Positions 44,661 through 52,944 of a stretch of DNA of 64,000 nt are shown here, piece by piece (position 1 is the stretch's first letter; every line of letters begins with the position of its first letter). The notes beneath the pieces were generated by a model, which did no database searches, was not told the origin of the DNA, and was given only the letters and a program-made list of their open reading frames with translations. The DNA is from CAYWFU01 sp964457585 (GTDB taxonomy: Bacteria; JACRDZ01): positions 12,583 to 76,582 of the forward strand of contig CAYWFU010000007.1 in NCBI GenBank assembly GCA_964457585.1, in the 5' to 3' direction. A program made the position numbers and the translations under genes.

Positions 44661-45239
44661 ATGATAAAGGAATGGACTTTAAATTATATTTCTGATCTTA
44701 AAAATGTTTTTGATAATTTTCCAGTGGAAAAATTTGAGAAAATAGCAAATATACTTCTAGATACATATGAAAGAGATTGTACAATTTTTACATTTGGTAA
44801 TGGTGGAAGCGGGTCTACGGCTTCACATCTTGCTTGTGATATTAATAAAGGAGTAAGTCAGGAATTAAATAAAAGATTTAGAGTTATATGTCTTAATGAT
44901 AATATCCCTACTTTGCTTGCATATGCTAATGATCTGTCGTATGAGGATGTATTTGTTGAACAATTAAAAAATTTTTTAAAACCTAATGATGTTATAATAG
45001 GAATTTCCGGAAGTGGAAATTCTAAAAATATTTTAAAAGCAATCCAATATGGAAATGAAAATTCTGCTATAACAGTTGGTTTTACAGGTTTTGATGGAGG
45101 AAAACTTGCGGTTATAGCAAAAGAATCCTTTATCGCTCCTTCAAATGATATGCAAAAAATTGAGGATGTACATTTAATTTTAACTCATATATTTATGCAA
45201 ATATTTATAAGAAAATTAAAAGAAGAAGATGCAAAATAA
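44661..45239 (+). CDS. gmhA: Sedoheptulose-7-phosphate isomerase (SIS domain)
   Basis: This 192-residue SIS-domain protein has TFGNGGSGSTASHLACDINKG, VICLNDNIPTLLAYANDLSYED, VIIGISGSGNSKNILKAI and EDVHLILTHIFM, the GmhA pattern. It converts sedoheptulose 7-phosphate to D-glycero-D-manno-heptose 7-phosphate, the first step to activated heptose for LPS core or capsule. The heptose kinase, phosphatase and nucleotidyltransferase are not in the window. Confidence 0.87.
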   Translation: MIKEWTLNYISDLKNVFDNFPVEKFEKIANILLDTYERDCTIFTFGNGGSGSTASHLACDINKGVSQELNKRFRVICLNDNIPTLLAYANDLSYEDVFVEQLKNFLKPNDVIIGISGSGNSKNILKAIQYGNENSAITVGFTGFDGGKLAVIAKESFIAPSNDMQKIEDVHLILTHIFMQIFIRKLKEEDAK

Positions 45240-45278
45240 TGATACTCCAGAAATATATATTTTCAAAGGGAATTACTA

Positions 45279-46649
45279 ATGTTATTAAAACGTTTATCTA
45301 AAAAAATGGCTTTGGTTTTTTTAGGTGATATCTTTTTAATATTATTTGCTCAATATTTAAATGATCTACTATTTTTAAAATTTACTTCAAGACCAATCCC
45401 CGCAAGTTTTGACATGTTATTTGTTACTGCAATTTTCTGCTTTATTTTTTATATTTTTGATTTACATGATCCAAATATAAGTTTTAAAGGTACGCGTTTT
45501 TTTACTAAATTTTTAATTGCAATTCTAATTAGCAGCGGGATTGTCTCAATTAGTTTTTATTTTAGATTTTCATTAGAATATGGACGGATAATATTTCTTT
45601 CCAGTGTGATATTAATAGGATTTTTAACTTATACATGGCGTTTATTTTTGAATAAATATTTTAGAGAATTAACTCCTGAAAAAAAAATTATTATTGTTGG
45701 TGCAGGACGTGCCGGATTAGCAATGTATAAAACATTAAAAGGGAGAAGATTTTATAAAGTAGTTGGTTTCCTTGATGATGACGAAGAAAAAATTGGTAAA
45801 GTAATGGGCTCACCGCAAGTTATAGGAAATACTTATTTAATGAATGATATAATTAATAGTCGTAAAGCGGATATTTTAATCCTCGCAATTACACATCAAA
45901 AAAATCCTGAAATTTTTAAAATTATGCTTGACGCTAAAATGAAAGGTATTGATGTTTATGATATGCCGACATTCTATGAAATAGTTAATTGCGAAGTTCC
46001 TGTTGAGCATATCAAGGATTCGTGGTTTGTTTATACTGAGCTGTCAGGTGTAAAGGTTGGGATTTATAATCGTCATATTAAAAGGATTTTAGATATTTTA
46101 TTATCCTTTTTTCCTTTGATATTAACCTTGCCTGTTACAGTTGTAACCGCATTATTAATAAAATTGGATTCAGCAGGCCCAATATTTTATATTCAGGAAA
46201 GAGTTGGATTAAATAATAAAATATTTAAGATAATAAAATTCCGTTCAATGAAAAAAAATGCGGAAACGAATGGGGCTGTTTGGGCACAAGAAAATGATTC
46301 CAGAGTAACAAATATTGGTAAAATAATCAGGAAATTGCGTATTGATGAAATACCGCAATGCTGGAATGTTTTAAAAGGTGATATGAGTTTTATTGGTCCA
46401 AGACCTGAAAGATCAGAATTTATTGAACACCTGTCGAAAGAAATACCATATTATACCTTAAGGCATTATGTTCGTCCAGGGATTACTGGCTGGGCACAGG
46501 TAAATTATCATTACGGAGCATCAAAAGAAGATGCATTGAAAAAATTACAATACGATTTATATTATATAAAAAATTTGTCATTTGTTATAGATTTACATAT
46601 TTTATTAAAGACAGTCAAAGTAATATTATGGGGTAAAGGATCAAGGTAG
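45279..46649 (+). CDS. Undecaprenyl-phosphate sugar phosphotransferase (WcaJ/WbaP type)
   Basis: This 456-residue initiating transferase has about four N-terminal membrane helices, a central CoA-binding-like Rossmann domain (IIIVGAGRAGLAMYKTL, VVGFLDDDEEKIGK), one more helix near residue 275, and the sugar-transferase domain: KIIKFRSMKKNA, RKLRIDEIPQCWNVLKGDMSFIGPRPE-type active-site elements and VRPGITGWAQVNY. It loads the first sugar-1-phosphate on undecaprenyl phosphate in the inner membrane. It is the last + strand gene of the locus, and its TAG stop lies in a 28-bp palindrome. Confidence 0.9.
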   Translation: MLLKRLSKKMALVFLGDIFLILFAQYLNDLLFLKFTSRPIPASFDMLFVTAIFCFIFYIFDLHDPNISFKGTRFFTKFLIAILISSGIVSISFYFRFSLEYGRIIFLSSVILIGFLTYTWRLFLNKYFRELTPEKKIIIVGAGRAGLAMYKTLKGRRFYKVVGFLDDDEEKIGKVMGSPQVIGNTYLMNDIINSRKADILILAITHQKNPEIFKIMLDAKMKGIDVYDMPTFYEIVNCEVPVEHIKDSWFVYTELSGVKVGIYNRHIKRILDILLSFFPLILTLPVTVVTALLIKLDSAGPIFYIQERVGLNNKIFKIIKFRSMKKNAETNGAVWAQENDSRVTNIGKIIRKLRIDEIPQCWNVLKGDMSFIGPRPERSEFIEHLSKEIPYYTLRHYVRPGITGWAQVNYHYGASKEDALKKLQYDLYYIKNLSFVIDLHILLKTVKVILWGKGSR

Positions 46650-46673
46650 AGACGCAAAATTTTGCGTCTCTAC
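46646..46673. terminator. 28-bp perfect palindrome, copy 2, shared end of two convergent genes
   Basis: Identical to the copy at 19720-19747. Its left TAG (46647-46649) ends the + strand sugar transferase gene; its right CTA (46670-46672), read as TAG on the minus strand, ends the GspM-like gene. On the + strand the hairpin is followed by TTTTTATTTTT, so it has intrinsic terminator form in that direction. Confidence 0.8.
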
Positions 46674-47200
46674 TTTTTATTTTTAATATAAAAAGAAGAT
46701 ACTAAAAAATCCACATCTAAAAATGATGAATTCATTTCCTTTGGTCTAATATGAATTTGAGTTATTTTTATAGATTTATTTTTATGTTCAATATTATATA
46801 AAAAAGAGATTAAATTACTTAATTGAACTTCCTCAAGTTTGACTTCTATTGTATCCACCTTGTATGATTTATCCCCTTTTCCGCTTAATGGCCTCATTTG
46901 TGATATTTTTTCTTTAATTTGTGATTCAGAAGCCAATTTTTCTAAATAGGAGAAAATAGCAAAATCTTCTTGTTTTTCATTTAATTGTTCATAAAGTTTT
47001 TTCTTTTTTAAAATAATATCAGAATATTCCGCTTTTAATTCCATAATTTTTAATAAGTCTTTCTCTTTATTATTTATTTGAATTTCCAGAGTATGCAATT
47101 TATTATTTAATGGAGAAATAATAAATTGATAAAAAATATAAAAAACGATAAAGAAAGTACCAATAATAATATAGATTTTTTCACGCTTTTCTAAAGTCAT
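46670..47200 (-). CDS. GspM/PilO-like inner-membrane protein
   Basis: This 176-residue protein has one N-terminal membrane helix (residues about 9-28, IYIIIGTFFIVFYIFYQFII), a coiled-coil segment (about 32-80), and a small C-terminal alpha/beta domain with VDTIEVKLEEVQLSNLISFLYNIEH. This layout matches type II secretion GspM or pilus PilO proteins, which form periplasmic scaffolds under the pseudopilus. No other secretion or pilus genes are nearby, so it is an orphan. It converges on the sugar transferase gene, ending in the shared palindrome. Sequence similarity is weak; fold layout is the main support. Confidence 0.6.
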   Translation of the reverse strand: MTLEKREKIYIIIGTFFIVFYIFYQFIISPLNNKLHTLEIQINNKEKDLLKIMELKAEYSDIILKKKKLYEQLNEKQEDFAIFSYLEKLASESQIKEKISQMRPLSGKGDKSYKVDTIEVKLEEVQLSNLISFLYNIEHKNKSIKITQIHIRPKEMNSSFLDVDFLVSSFYIKNKK

Positions 47201-47274
47201 ATTATCCTCATAAATTAATTTAATTTATATTTTACCACATAAAATTTAAAATTAAAAGAATATATAAAATAAAC

Positions 47275-47304
47275 TTGACATAACGTATCTAACAGAATTA
47301 AGAT
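47275..47304 (+). promoter_or_regulatory. Candidate sigma-70-type promoter of mazG
   Basis: A consensus TTGACA (47275-47280) and TAAGAT (47299-47304) with 18-base spacing lie about 30 bases before the mazG start, in the divergent gap with the GspM-like gene. Confidence 0.5.
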
Positions 47305-47334
47305 GCGTAATACATTAGTCTGAATGGAGCAATT

Positions 47335-48165
47335 TTGAAAAAAAAGAATGCTAAAAAGAAAATAACTAAAAAAGAAAACACATCTTTTGAAAAACTTGTT
47401 GATTTAATGCAAATTTTACGAGGTGAAAAAGGATGTCCATGGGACAAAGAACAAACTCATAAAAGTCTTAGAAATTGCCTGCTTGAAGAGGCATACGAAG
47501 TTATTGAGACTCTGGATGAAGAAAATCCTGATAAATTAAAAGAAGAATTAGGAGATTTGCTTCTGCAGATACTTTTTCATTCTCAAATAGCGAAAGAAAA
47601 TAAACATTTTACAATAGATGATGTTGTTAAAGCAATCATAGATAAAATTATACGCAGACATCCGCATGTGTTTTCCAATGTATCGCTCAAAAATTCAAAA
47701 GAAGTTTTACTAAATTGGGAACAAATTAAATTAAAAGAAAAAAAAGATGCCGGGTATTCATCAATTTTGGATGGAATACCAAAATATATTCCATCACTTT
47801 TAAAAGCGCATAGAATTCAAGATCGAGTTGCAAGAGTAGGGTTTGACTGGGAACATATAAGCGATGTATATAATAAAATAGATGAAGAACTTAAAGAATT
47901 TAAAGAAGCATATGAAAGAAAGGATCAGAAAGCTATTCTTGAAGAATTAGGAGATGTATTTTTTTCATTGGTAAATATAGCGCGTTTTTTAAATACAAAC
48001 CCTGAAGAAGCGCTGGAGAAAACAATCAGCAAATTTATAAAAAGATTTAAATATATAGAAAAGCATATCCATTCAAAGAAAAAATCATTTACTGATTATG
48101 ATCTTGTTGAACTTGAAAAATTATGGGAAGAATCGAAAAAAATTAAATCAAAGATAAAATCATAA
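47335..48165 (+). CDS. mazG: Nucleoside triphosphate pyrophosphohydrolase MazG
   Basis: This 276-residue MazG has two tandem domains: LVDLMQILRGEKGCPWDKEQTHKSL and LLEEAYEVIETLDEE with LKEELGDLLLQILFHSQIA in the first, and ELKEFKEAYERKD with ILEELGDVFFSLVNIARF in the second. The ExxE and ExxD metal-binding sets are intact. It hydrolyses NTPs to NMPs and pyrophosphate for nucleotide-pool cleaning. The first 18 residues are Lys-rich. The start is TTG after TGGAGC. Its last 23 bases overlap the convergent membrane-protein gene. Confidence 0.92.
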   Translation: MKKKNAKKKITKKENTSFEKLVDLMQILRGEKGCPWDKEQTHKSLRNCLLEEAYEVIETLDEENPDKLKEELGDLLLQILFHSQIAKENKHFTIDDVVKAIIDKIIRRHPHVFSNVSLKNSKEVLLNWEQIKLKEKKDAGYSSILDGIPKYIPSLLKAHRIQDRVARVGFDWEHISDVYNKIDEELKEFKEAYERKDQKAILEELGDVFFSLVNIARFLNTNPEEALEKTISKFIKRFKYIEKHIHSKKKSFTDYDLVELEKLWEESKKIKSKIKS

Positions 48166-48559
48166 TTCCAGCAACAGTATTTGATATAAAATCATAATAA
48201 TAAATTATTCCAGATATATTAGAAATATAACCGGCAATTAAAGATCCTATCCCAAAAATAATTAAAAAAATAGCTATCAAATAATGAAATTTTTTTGAAA
48301 TAGTATTATTTACAATTTCTTTATAAAATAAAAAAAATATTATTCCAAATGCTGCAAAAATAATAAGAGAAGAGCGGTAGAAGTAAAAAAAGAATGGATT
48401 GTTTATCCAGCTTATTGGGAATTTTGTCCCGGTAATAAATATGAAAAAGTTGAATAAAGATATATCAGAAAAAAAAAGTAATATACCAAGAGAAGTATAC
48501 TCTACAGCTTTAAATAAATATACAAATTGTAGTAGTCTATTTTTTATTGATAATTGCAT
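48143..48559 (-). CDS. Small four-helix membrane protein of unknown function
   Basis: This 138-residue hydrophobic protein has four likely membrane helices (around residues 19-42, 58-78, 91-111 and 119-137). No family was recognised. The 3' end overlaps mazG by 23 bases tail to tail. It could be translated from the ATG at 48559, but no strong ribosome site was confirmed. A real gene is likely because the frame fills the gap and is strongly membrane-patterned, although AT-rich DNA favours hydrophobic frames. Confidence 0.5.
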   Translation of the reverse strand: MQLSIKNRLLQFVYLFKAVEYTSLGILLFFSDISLFNFFIFITGTKFPISWINNPFFFYFYRSSLIIFAAFGIIFFLFYKEIVNNTISKKFHYLIAIFLIIFGIGSLIAGYISNISGIIYYYDFISNTVAGIMILSLI

Positions 48560-48636
48560 ATATTTATCTCAGGAAATTGGAAATTGAATGTTAAAGTACT
48601 ATGGTACTTATTCTCTGACACTCTGACTCTTTGAAA

Positions 48637-51600
48637 CTATTCTTTAATCTGAACAGGTATTTCTTTCCATGCGGAACCATTTCCCAGTTGTCCAAATCCA
48701 TTATATCCCCAGCTCCAGACTGAACCATCTGATTTTAAAGCTAATGAATGATATGCTCCAGCAGAGATTGCTATCCAGTTATTATCATTATTAATCTGAA
48801 TAGGGATATTTTTTCCTTCTATGGAATCATTCCCTAATTGTCCGTACCAGTTATATCCCCATGCCCATAATGTTCCATCTGATTTCAAAGCTAATGAATG
48901 TTCCCTGCCGGCAGAAATTGCTATCCAGTCATTATCAGCATTGATTTGAATAGGAGATGCATTATCTTCATTAGTATTGTCTCCAAGTTGACCATAAAGA
49001 TTTTTCCCCCATGCCCATAATGTTCCATCTGATTTCAAAGCCAATGTATAGTTACCTCCGGCAGAAATTGCTGTCCAATTATTATCGCCAATTTGAACAG
49101 GAGAATTACTATCTTCATGATTATTTATACCTAACTGTCCAAATTCATTATTCCCCCATGCCCAGAGGGAGCTATCTGATTTTATTGCTATTGTATGATA
49201 CTCTCCGGCAGAAATAATGCTCCATTTATTATCAATACCAACCATAACGGGTAAGTTTTTATTTACAAAAGATCCTTCGCCAAGTTGTCCGTAACTATTA
49301 TTCCCCCATGCCCATAATGTTCCATCTGTTTTTATTGCTAATGAATGATACCATCCGGAAAAAGTTGATTCCCATTCATTAATTCCAGTCTTAATTGGAG
49401 TATCGCTGTTTTCATTTGTCCCATCACCTAATTGTCCGAATTCATTATCCCCCCATGCCCATAATGTTTTATCTGATTTTAATGCTAATATGTTATATAC
49501 CCCTGTAGATATAGTTTGCCAGTCGCTTTCAGTATTAAATAATGTTAGATTATTTAAATTTTTTCCCGTATTATTCCCCATTTGCCCATATAAATTATTG
49601 CCGCTTACCCATAAAGTATTATCCATTTTTAATAAAATAGTATGATACCCGCCAGCATAAATTGCTTTCCAGTTATAATCAAAATTAATTAAATTTGGTA
49701 TATTTTTTGTTTTGTCAGCCATTTGTCCATATCTATTATCACCCCACGCCCAAAGTGATTTATCTGATTTTAATGCTATAGTATAATATCCGCCTGCATA
49801 AATTGATATCCAATTATTGTTATCATCAATTTTTGTTGGTATTTTTTTATTTATTGTCGAATTGTCGCCAAGTTGCCCAAATTCATTATTCCCCCAAGCC
49901 CAGATTGTGCCATCAGATTTTAACGCGACGGTATGATATATTCCGGCAGATATTACTATCCAATTGCTATCAGTACCAATTTGAACCGGACTATTTTTAT
50001 TTTCATTTGTACCAATCCCCAATTGCCCAAATTCATTATTCCCCCAAGCCCAGATTGTACTATCTGATTTCAAAGCAATAGAATGGTATTCTCCCAGTGA
50101 AACTGCTGCCCATTTTCCAGCAGCATTTACTTTTGCTGGTTTGTTTTTTTCTATATTTGTTCCATCTCCCAATTGTCCATATTCATTCGTTCCCCACATC
50201 CATAATGTATTATCCGATTTTATTGCAGCACTGTGTTTTTTCCCTGTAGAAATTGTTCTCCAATCCGGACTTGTACTTATTTTTGTTGGAATATTTCTAT
50301 TTATTCGGGTCCCATCGCCTAATTGACTATATTGATTATTTCCCCATGCCCATAATGTACTATCAGATTTTATTGCTATTGTATGTGTTTCACCGGCTGA
50401 TATTTTTATCCATTTATCATTCCCAATTTGAACAGGTTCAAGACGGCTCATTTCCGAAACATTCCCTAATTGACCAAATTCATTATCCCCCCATGCCCAT
50501 AAAGTATTGTCAGATTTTATCACAATTGTATAAGCTTCACCTGCGGATATTTCTATCCAATCATATATGTTATCTAAAAGAGAAACTTTATTTATTTTTT
50601 CTGTGATATAACTATTTACCTGCCCGTCTTTATTGTATCCCCAGCCCCATAAAGAGCTGTCAGATTTTATAGCTAAAATATGATAATGACCAGCAGAAAT
50701 TTTTTCCCATAAAATAAATCTTTCCGTATTAAATTTTATTGAATAATCTGTATTTAATGAATTTCCTGATAAATCTTTTATCCTGGTAGTAATTGTAATC
50801 GTATATTTTGAACTATGTGTAAGTATTGTATCAGGAATGAATGTAATAGAAGTTTCATTTGAAATAATCGTACCGGAAATAACTGAATTATTAATGTCTT
50901 TAACAAAGAAAGTTGCTTTATTAATTGTTGATACCTCAATAGGTTCAGAAAAAAAAGCTTCAATTTTTGAATCAATAGCAATATTTATAGCATTATTTTC
51001 CGGAGTTGTTGATATAACTTCAGGCGGTGTTGTATCCTTAATTCTGCCGGTATTAAATGTAAAAATATAAGCGGTTTTAAGATTGTTTTCTGATAAATCT
51101 TTTATATCAGTGGTAATTGTAACAATATATTTTGAATCAGGAATAAGATCTTCATTTGATATAAAAGTAGCTGTTGTTCCGCTGTAAGTGACTGTACCAA
51201 TAGTGAGAGCATTATCAATATCTCTTTTTATCTGAAATGTCGCAGTTGTGATTGTGGATATATTAATTGATTCAGAAAAAGTAGCTGTGATTCGTGTATT
51301 AAAGGGTAAATTTGAATCCCCGCTTTCCGGAGTTGTTGATATAACTTCAGGCGGAGTTGTATCTGATATAGACCCTGTAGTAAATGACCATACATAATCA
51401 GTTCCCATTTCATTGCCAGATAAATCTTTTACCTTTGCAGTGATTGCTGCTGTATATATAGTATCTGCTTCAAAATTCTCTTCTGGAATAAATGTTAATG
51501 TTGTTCCATTATACATAATTATCCCGGCAACAGGATAATTATCAATATTTTTTATAATTTGGAATGTTTCTGAACTGATTGTTGAAATGTCCATTGGTTC

Positions 51601-52812
51601 TGAAAATAGCGCAGAAATATTTGTACTGAACGATATATCAATAGCTTTATTTTCTGGACTTGTTTGTATGATTTGAGGTGGAATAGTATCAGTAATCAAA
51701 CCTATTGTAAATGACCATTTATAGTTTTCTATTAATGTATTACCTGATAAATCTTTTATATTTTTTGAAATAATAGCAGTATATACTACACCGGGAATAA
51801 GGTCATTTTCAGGTATGAAAGTTATTGTTGTTCCATAATATTTAACTGTCCCTTTAATTGGAAGAAAATCAATATTACTAATAACCTGAAATACATCATT
51901 GGTAATTGTCGATACATCTATTTGTTCTGTAAAAATTGCTACAATGTTCGTGCTAATTGGTACATTAATAGCGTCTTTTTCAGGAGTTGTTAATGTTATT
52001 TTGAGTGGTACGATATCAATATTTAAACCTGTTGTAAATGACCATGAATATGATTCTAAAAGTGAATTACCAGATAAATCTTTTATTTCCGTTGTAAGAG
52101 TTGCTGTATATTGTGTATTATAAGACATATTATTTTGGGGAATGAATGTCGCTGTATTTTCATTGTATATAATTTCTCCTGAAATAGTGGCGCTGCCTGA
52201 TATATTTACTATTTTAAATGTTTCTGAATTAAGTGTTGTTTTATCTATTGGTTCAGAAAACATTACAGTAATTTTTGTGTTCAAAGGGACATCAACTGTA
52301 CCATTTAATGGGTTTGTTAATATAATTTGCGGAGGAATAAGATCAGGAATAGAAACAGCGCCGGTGGTAAATTTAAAAATATAATCAGATTTTAAATAAT
52401 TTCCTGATTTATCTTTTATTTTTGAAGTTATTGTAACAGAATACTGTGTAGCAGGAGTTAATTCAGGATTTGATGCAAATTCAGCAATTGTATTACTATA
52501 TATAATTTCTCCCTGAACAAATGATGAATCTGATAAATTCATCACTTTAAATGTATCAGAAGTGATGGTTGTTGAATCAATTGATTCAGAAAATGTTATA
52601 GTTATTTTAGTATTAATAGGTATATCTGTTGAATTATCTGCCGGGCTTGTTGCTATTATATAAGGAGCTGTGGTATCGAGTAAAGGTTTAATTGAATCTG
52701 TGTGTTTTTTAGATTTGGATTTTCCAATGCATGAAAAAGCAAAAATAAAAAAAATAATAAATAGAATATTGATAATTTTATACAAAAATTTAAAATTATA
52801 ATTTGGTATCAT
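48637..52812 (-). CDS. Giant lipoprotein with six Ig-like and fourteen RCC1-type repeats
   Basis: This 1391-residue protein starts with a hydrophobic stretch and a lipobox-like AFSC, so it is probably a lipoprotein. Six bacterial Ig-like (Big_5/SbsA-type) domains follow, each opening with PP-x-I-x-x-T-x-P and containing FSEPID-like and FTTG elements (about residues 40-680). The C-terminal half (about 690-1391) has fourteen repeats of the RCC1 type with LWAWGNNEFGQLG cores and ISAGEYHTIALKSD linkers. Fourteen repeats would make two seven-bladed propellers. It is likely displayed in the periplasm or on the surface. The corresponding DNA is tandemly repeated and gives spurious antisense frames. 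Confidence 0.87.
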   Translation of the reverse strand: MIPNYNFKFLYKIINILFIIFFIFAFSCIGKSKSKKHTDSIKPLLDTTAPYIIATSPADNSTDIPINTKITITFSESIDSTTITSDTFKVMNLSDSSFVQGEIIYSNTIAEFASNPELTPATQYSVTITSKIKDKSGNYLKSDYIFKFTTGAVSIPDLIPPQIILTNPLNGTVDVPLNTKITVMFSEPIDKTTLNSETFKIVNISGSATISGEIIYNENTATFIPQNNMSYNTQYTATLTTEIKDLSGNSLLESYSWSFTTGLNIDIVPLKITLTTPEKDAINVPISTNIVAIFTEQIDVSTITNDVFQVISNIDFLPIKGTVKYYGTTITFIPENDLIPGVVYTAIISKNIKDLSGNTLIENYKWSFTIGLITDTIPPQIIQTSPENKAIDISFSTNISALFSEPMDISTISSETFQIIKNIDNYPVAGIIMYNGTTLTFIPEENFEADTIYTAAITAKVKDLSGNEMGTDYVWSFTTGSISDTTPPEVISTTPESGDSNLPFNTRITATFSESINISTITTATFQIKRDIDNALTIGTVTYSGTTATFISNEDLIPDSKYIVTITTDIKDLSENNLKTAYIFTFNTGRIKDTTPPEVISTTPENNAINIAIDSKIEAFFSEPIEVSTINKATFFVKDINNSVISGTIISNETSITFIPDTILTHSSKYTITITTRIKDLSGNSLNTDYSIKFNTERFILWEKISAGHYHILAIKSDSSLWGWGYNKDGQVNSYITEKINKVSLLDNIYDWIEISAGEAYTIVIKSDNTLWAWGDNEFGQLGNVSEMSRLEPVQIGNDKWIKISAGETHTIAIKSDSTLWAWGNNQYSQLGDGTRINRNIPTKISTSPDWRTISTGKKHSAAIKSDNTLWMWGTNEYGQLGDGTNIEKNKPAKVNAAGKWAAVSLGEYHSIALKSDSTIWAWGNNEFGQLGIGTNENKNSPVQIGTDSNWIVISAGIYHTVALKSDGTIWAWGNNEFGQLGDNSTINKKIPTKIDDNNNWISIYAGGYYTIALKSDKSLWAWGDNRYGQMADKTKNIPNLINFDYNWKAIYAGGYHTILLKMDNTLWVSGNNLYGQMGNNTGKNLNNLTLFNTESDWQTISTGVYNILALKSDKTLWAWGDNEFGQLGDGTNENSDTPIKTGINEWESTFSGWYHSLAIKTDGTLWAWGNNSYGQLGEGSFVNKNLPVMVGIDNKWSIISAGEYHTIAIKSDSSLWAWGNNEFGQLGINNHEDSNSPVQIGDNNWTAISAGGNYTLALKSDGTLWAWGKNLYGQLGDNTNEDNASPIQINADNDWIAISAGREHSLALKSDGTLWAWGYNWYGQLGNDSIEGKNIPIQINNDNNWIAISAGAYHSLALKSDGSVWSWGYNGFGQLGNGSAWKEIPVQIKE

Positions 52813-52841
52813 ATATAAAATTATACGTTATTATTATGTAT

Positions 52842-52866
52842 AACTCAAGTTAGGCTGCTTTCGGCA
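52842..52866 (-). repeat. Dispersed GCAGCCTAA-type intergenic element, degenerate copy
   Basis: Read on the minus strand this has TGCCGAAAGCAGCCTAACTT, which matches TGTCGAAGGCAGCCTAATTT at 60907-60926 at 17 of 20 positions. It lies between two divergent genes. Confidence 0.5.
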
Positions 52867-52885
52867 TTTTTTGAGCAAATAGTAA

Positions 52886-52913
52886 TTGACATTTTTTTCA
52901 AATACTTTATACT
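52886..52913 (+). promoter_or_regulatory. Candidate sigma-70-type promoter of the GT-C-like gene
   Basis: TTGACA (52886-52891), 16 bases, then TATACT (52908-52913), about 31 bases before the start codon. The -35 box is consensus and the -10 differs at one position; this is the best promoter match in the window. Confidence 0.6.
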
Positions 52914-52944
52914 TTCATAGTTCAATATTTTAGAGGATTAATAA

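Noticed and set aside
49011..52384. Several + strand frames opposite the RCC1/Ig-like lipoprotein
   Set aside because: They repeat with the same spacing as the RCC1 and Ig-like units and have no ribosome sites or recognisable domains; they are antisense shadows of tandemly repeated coding DNA.
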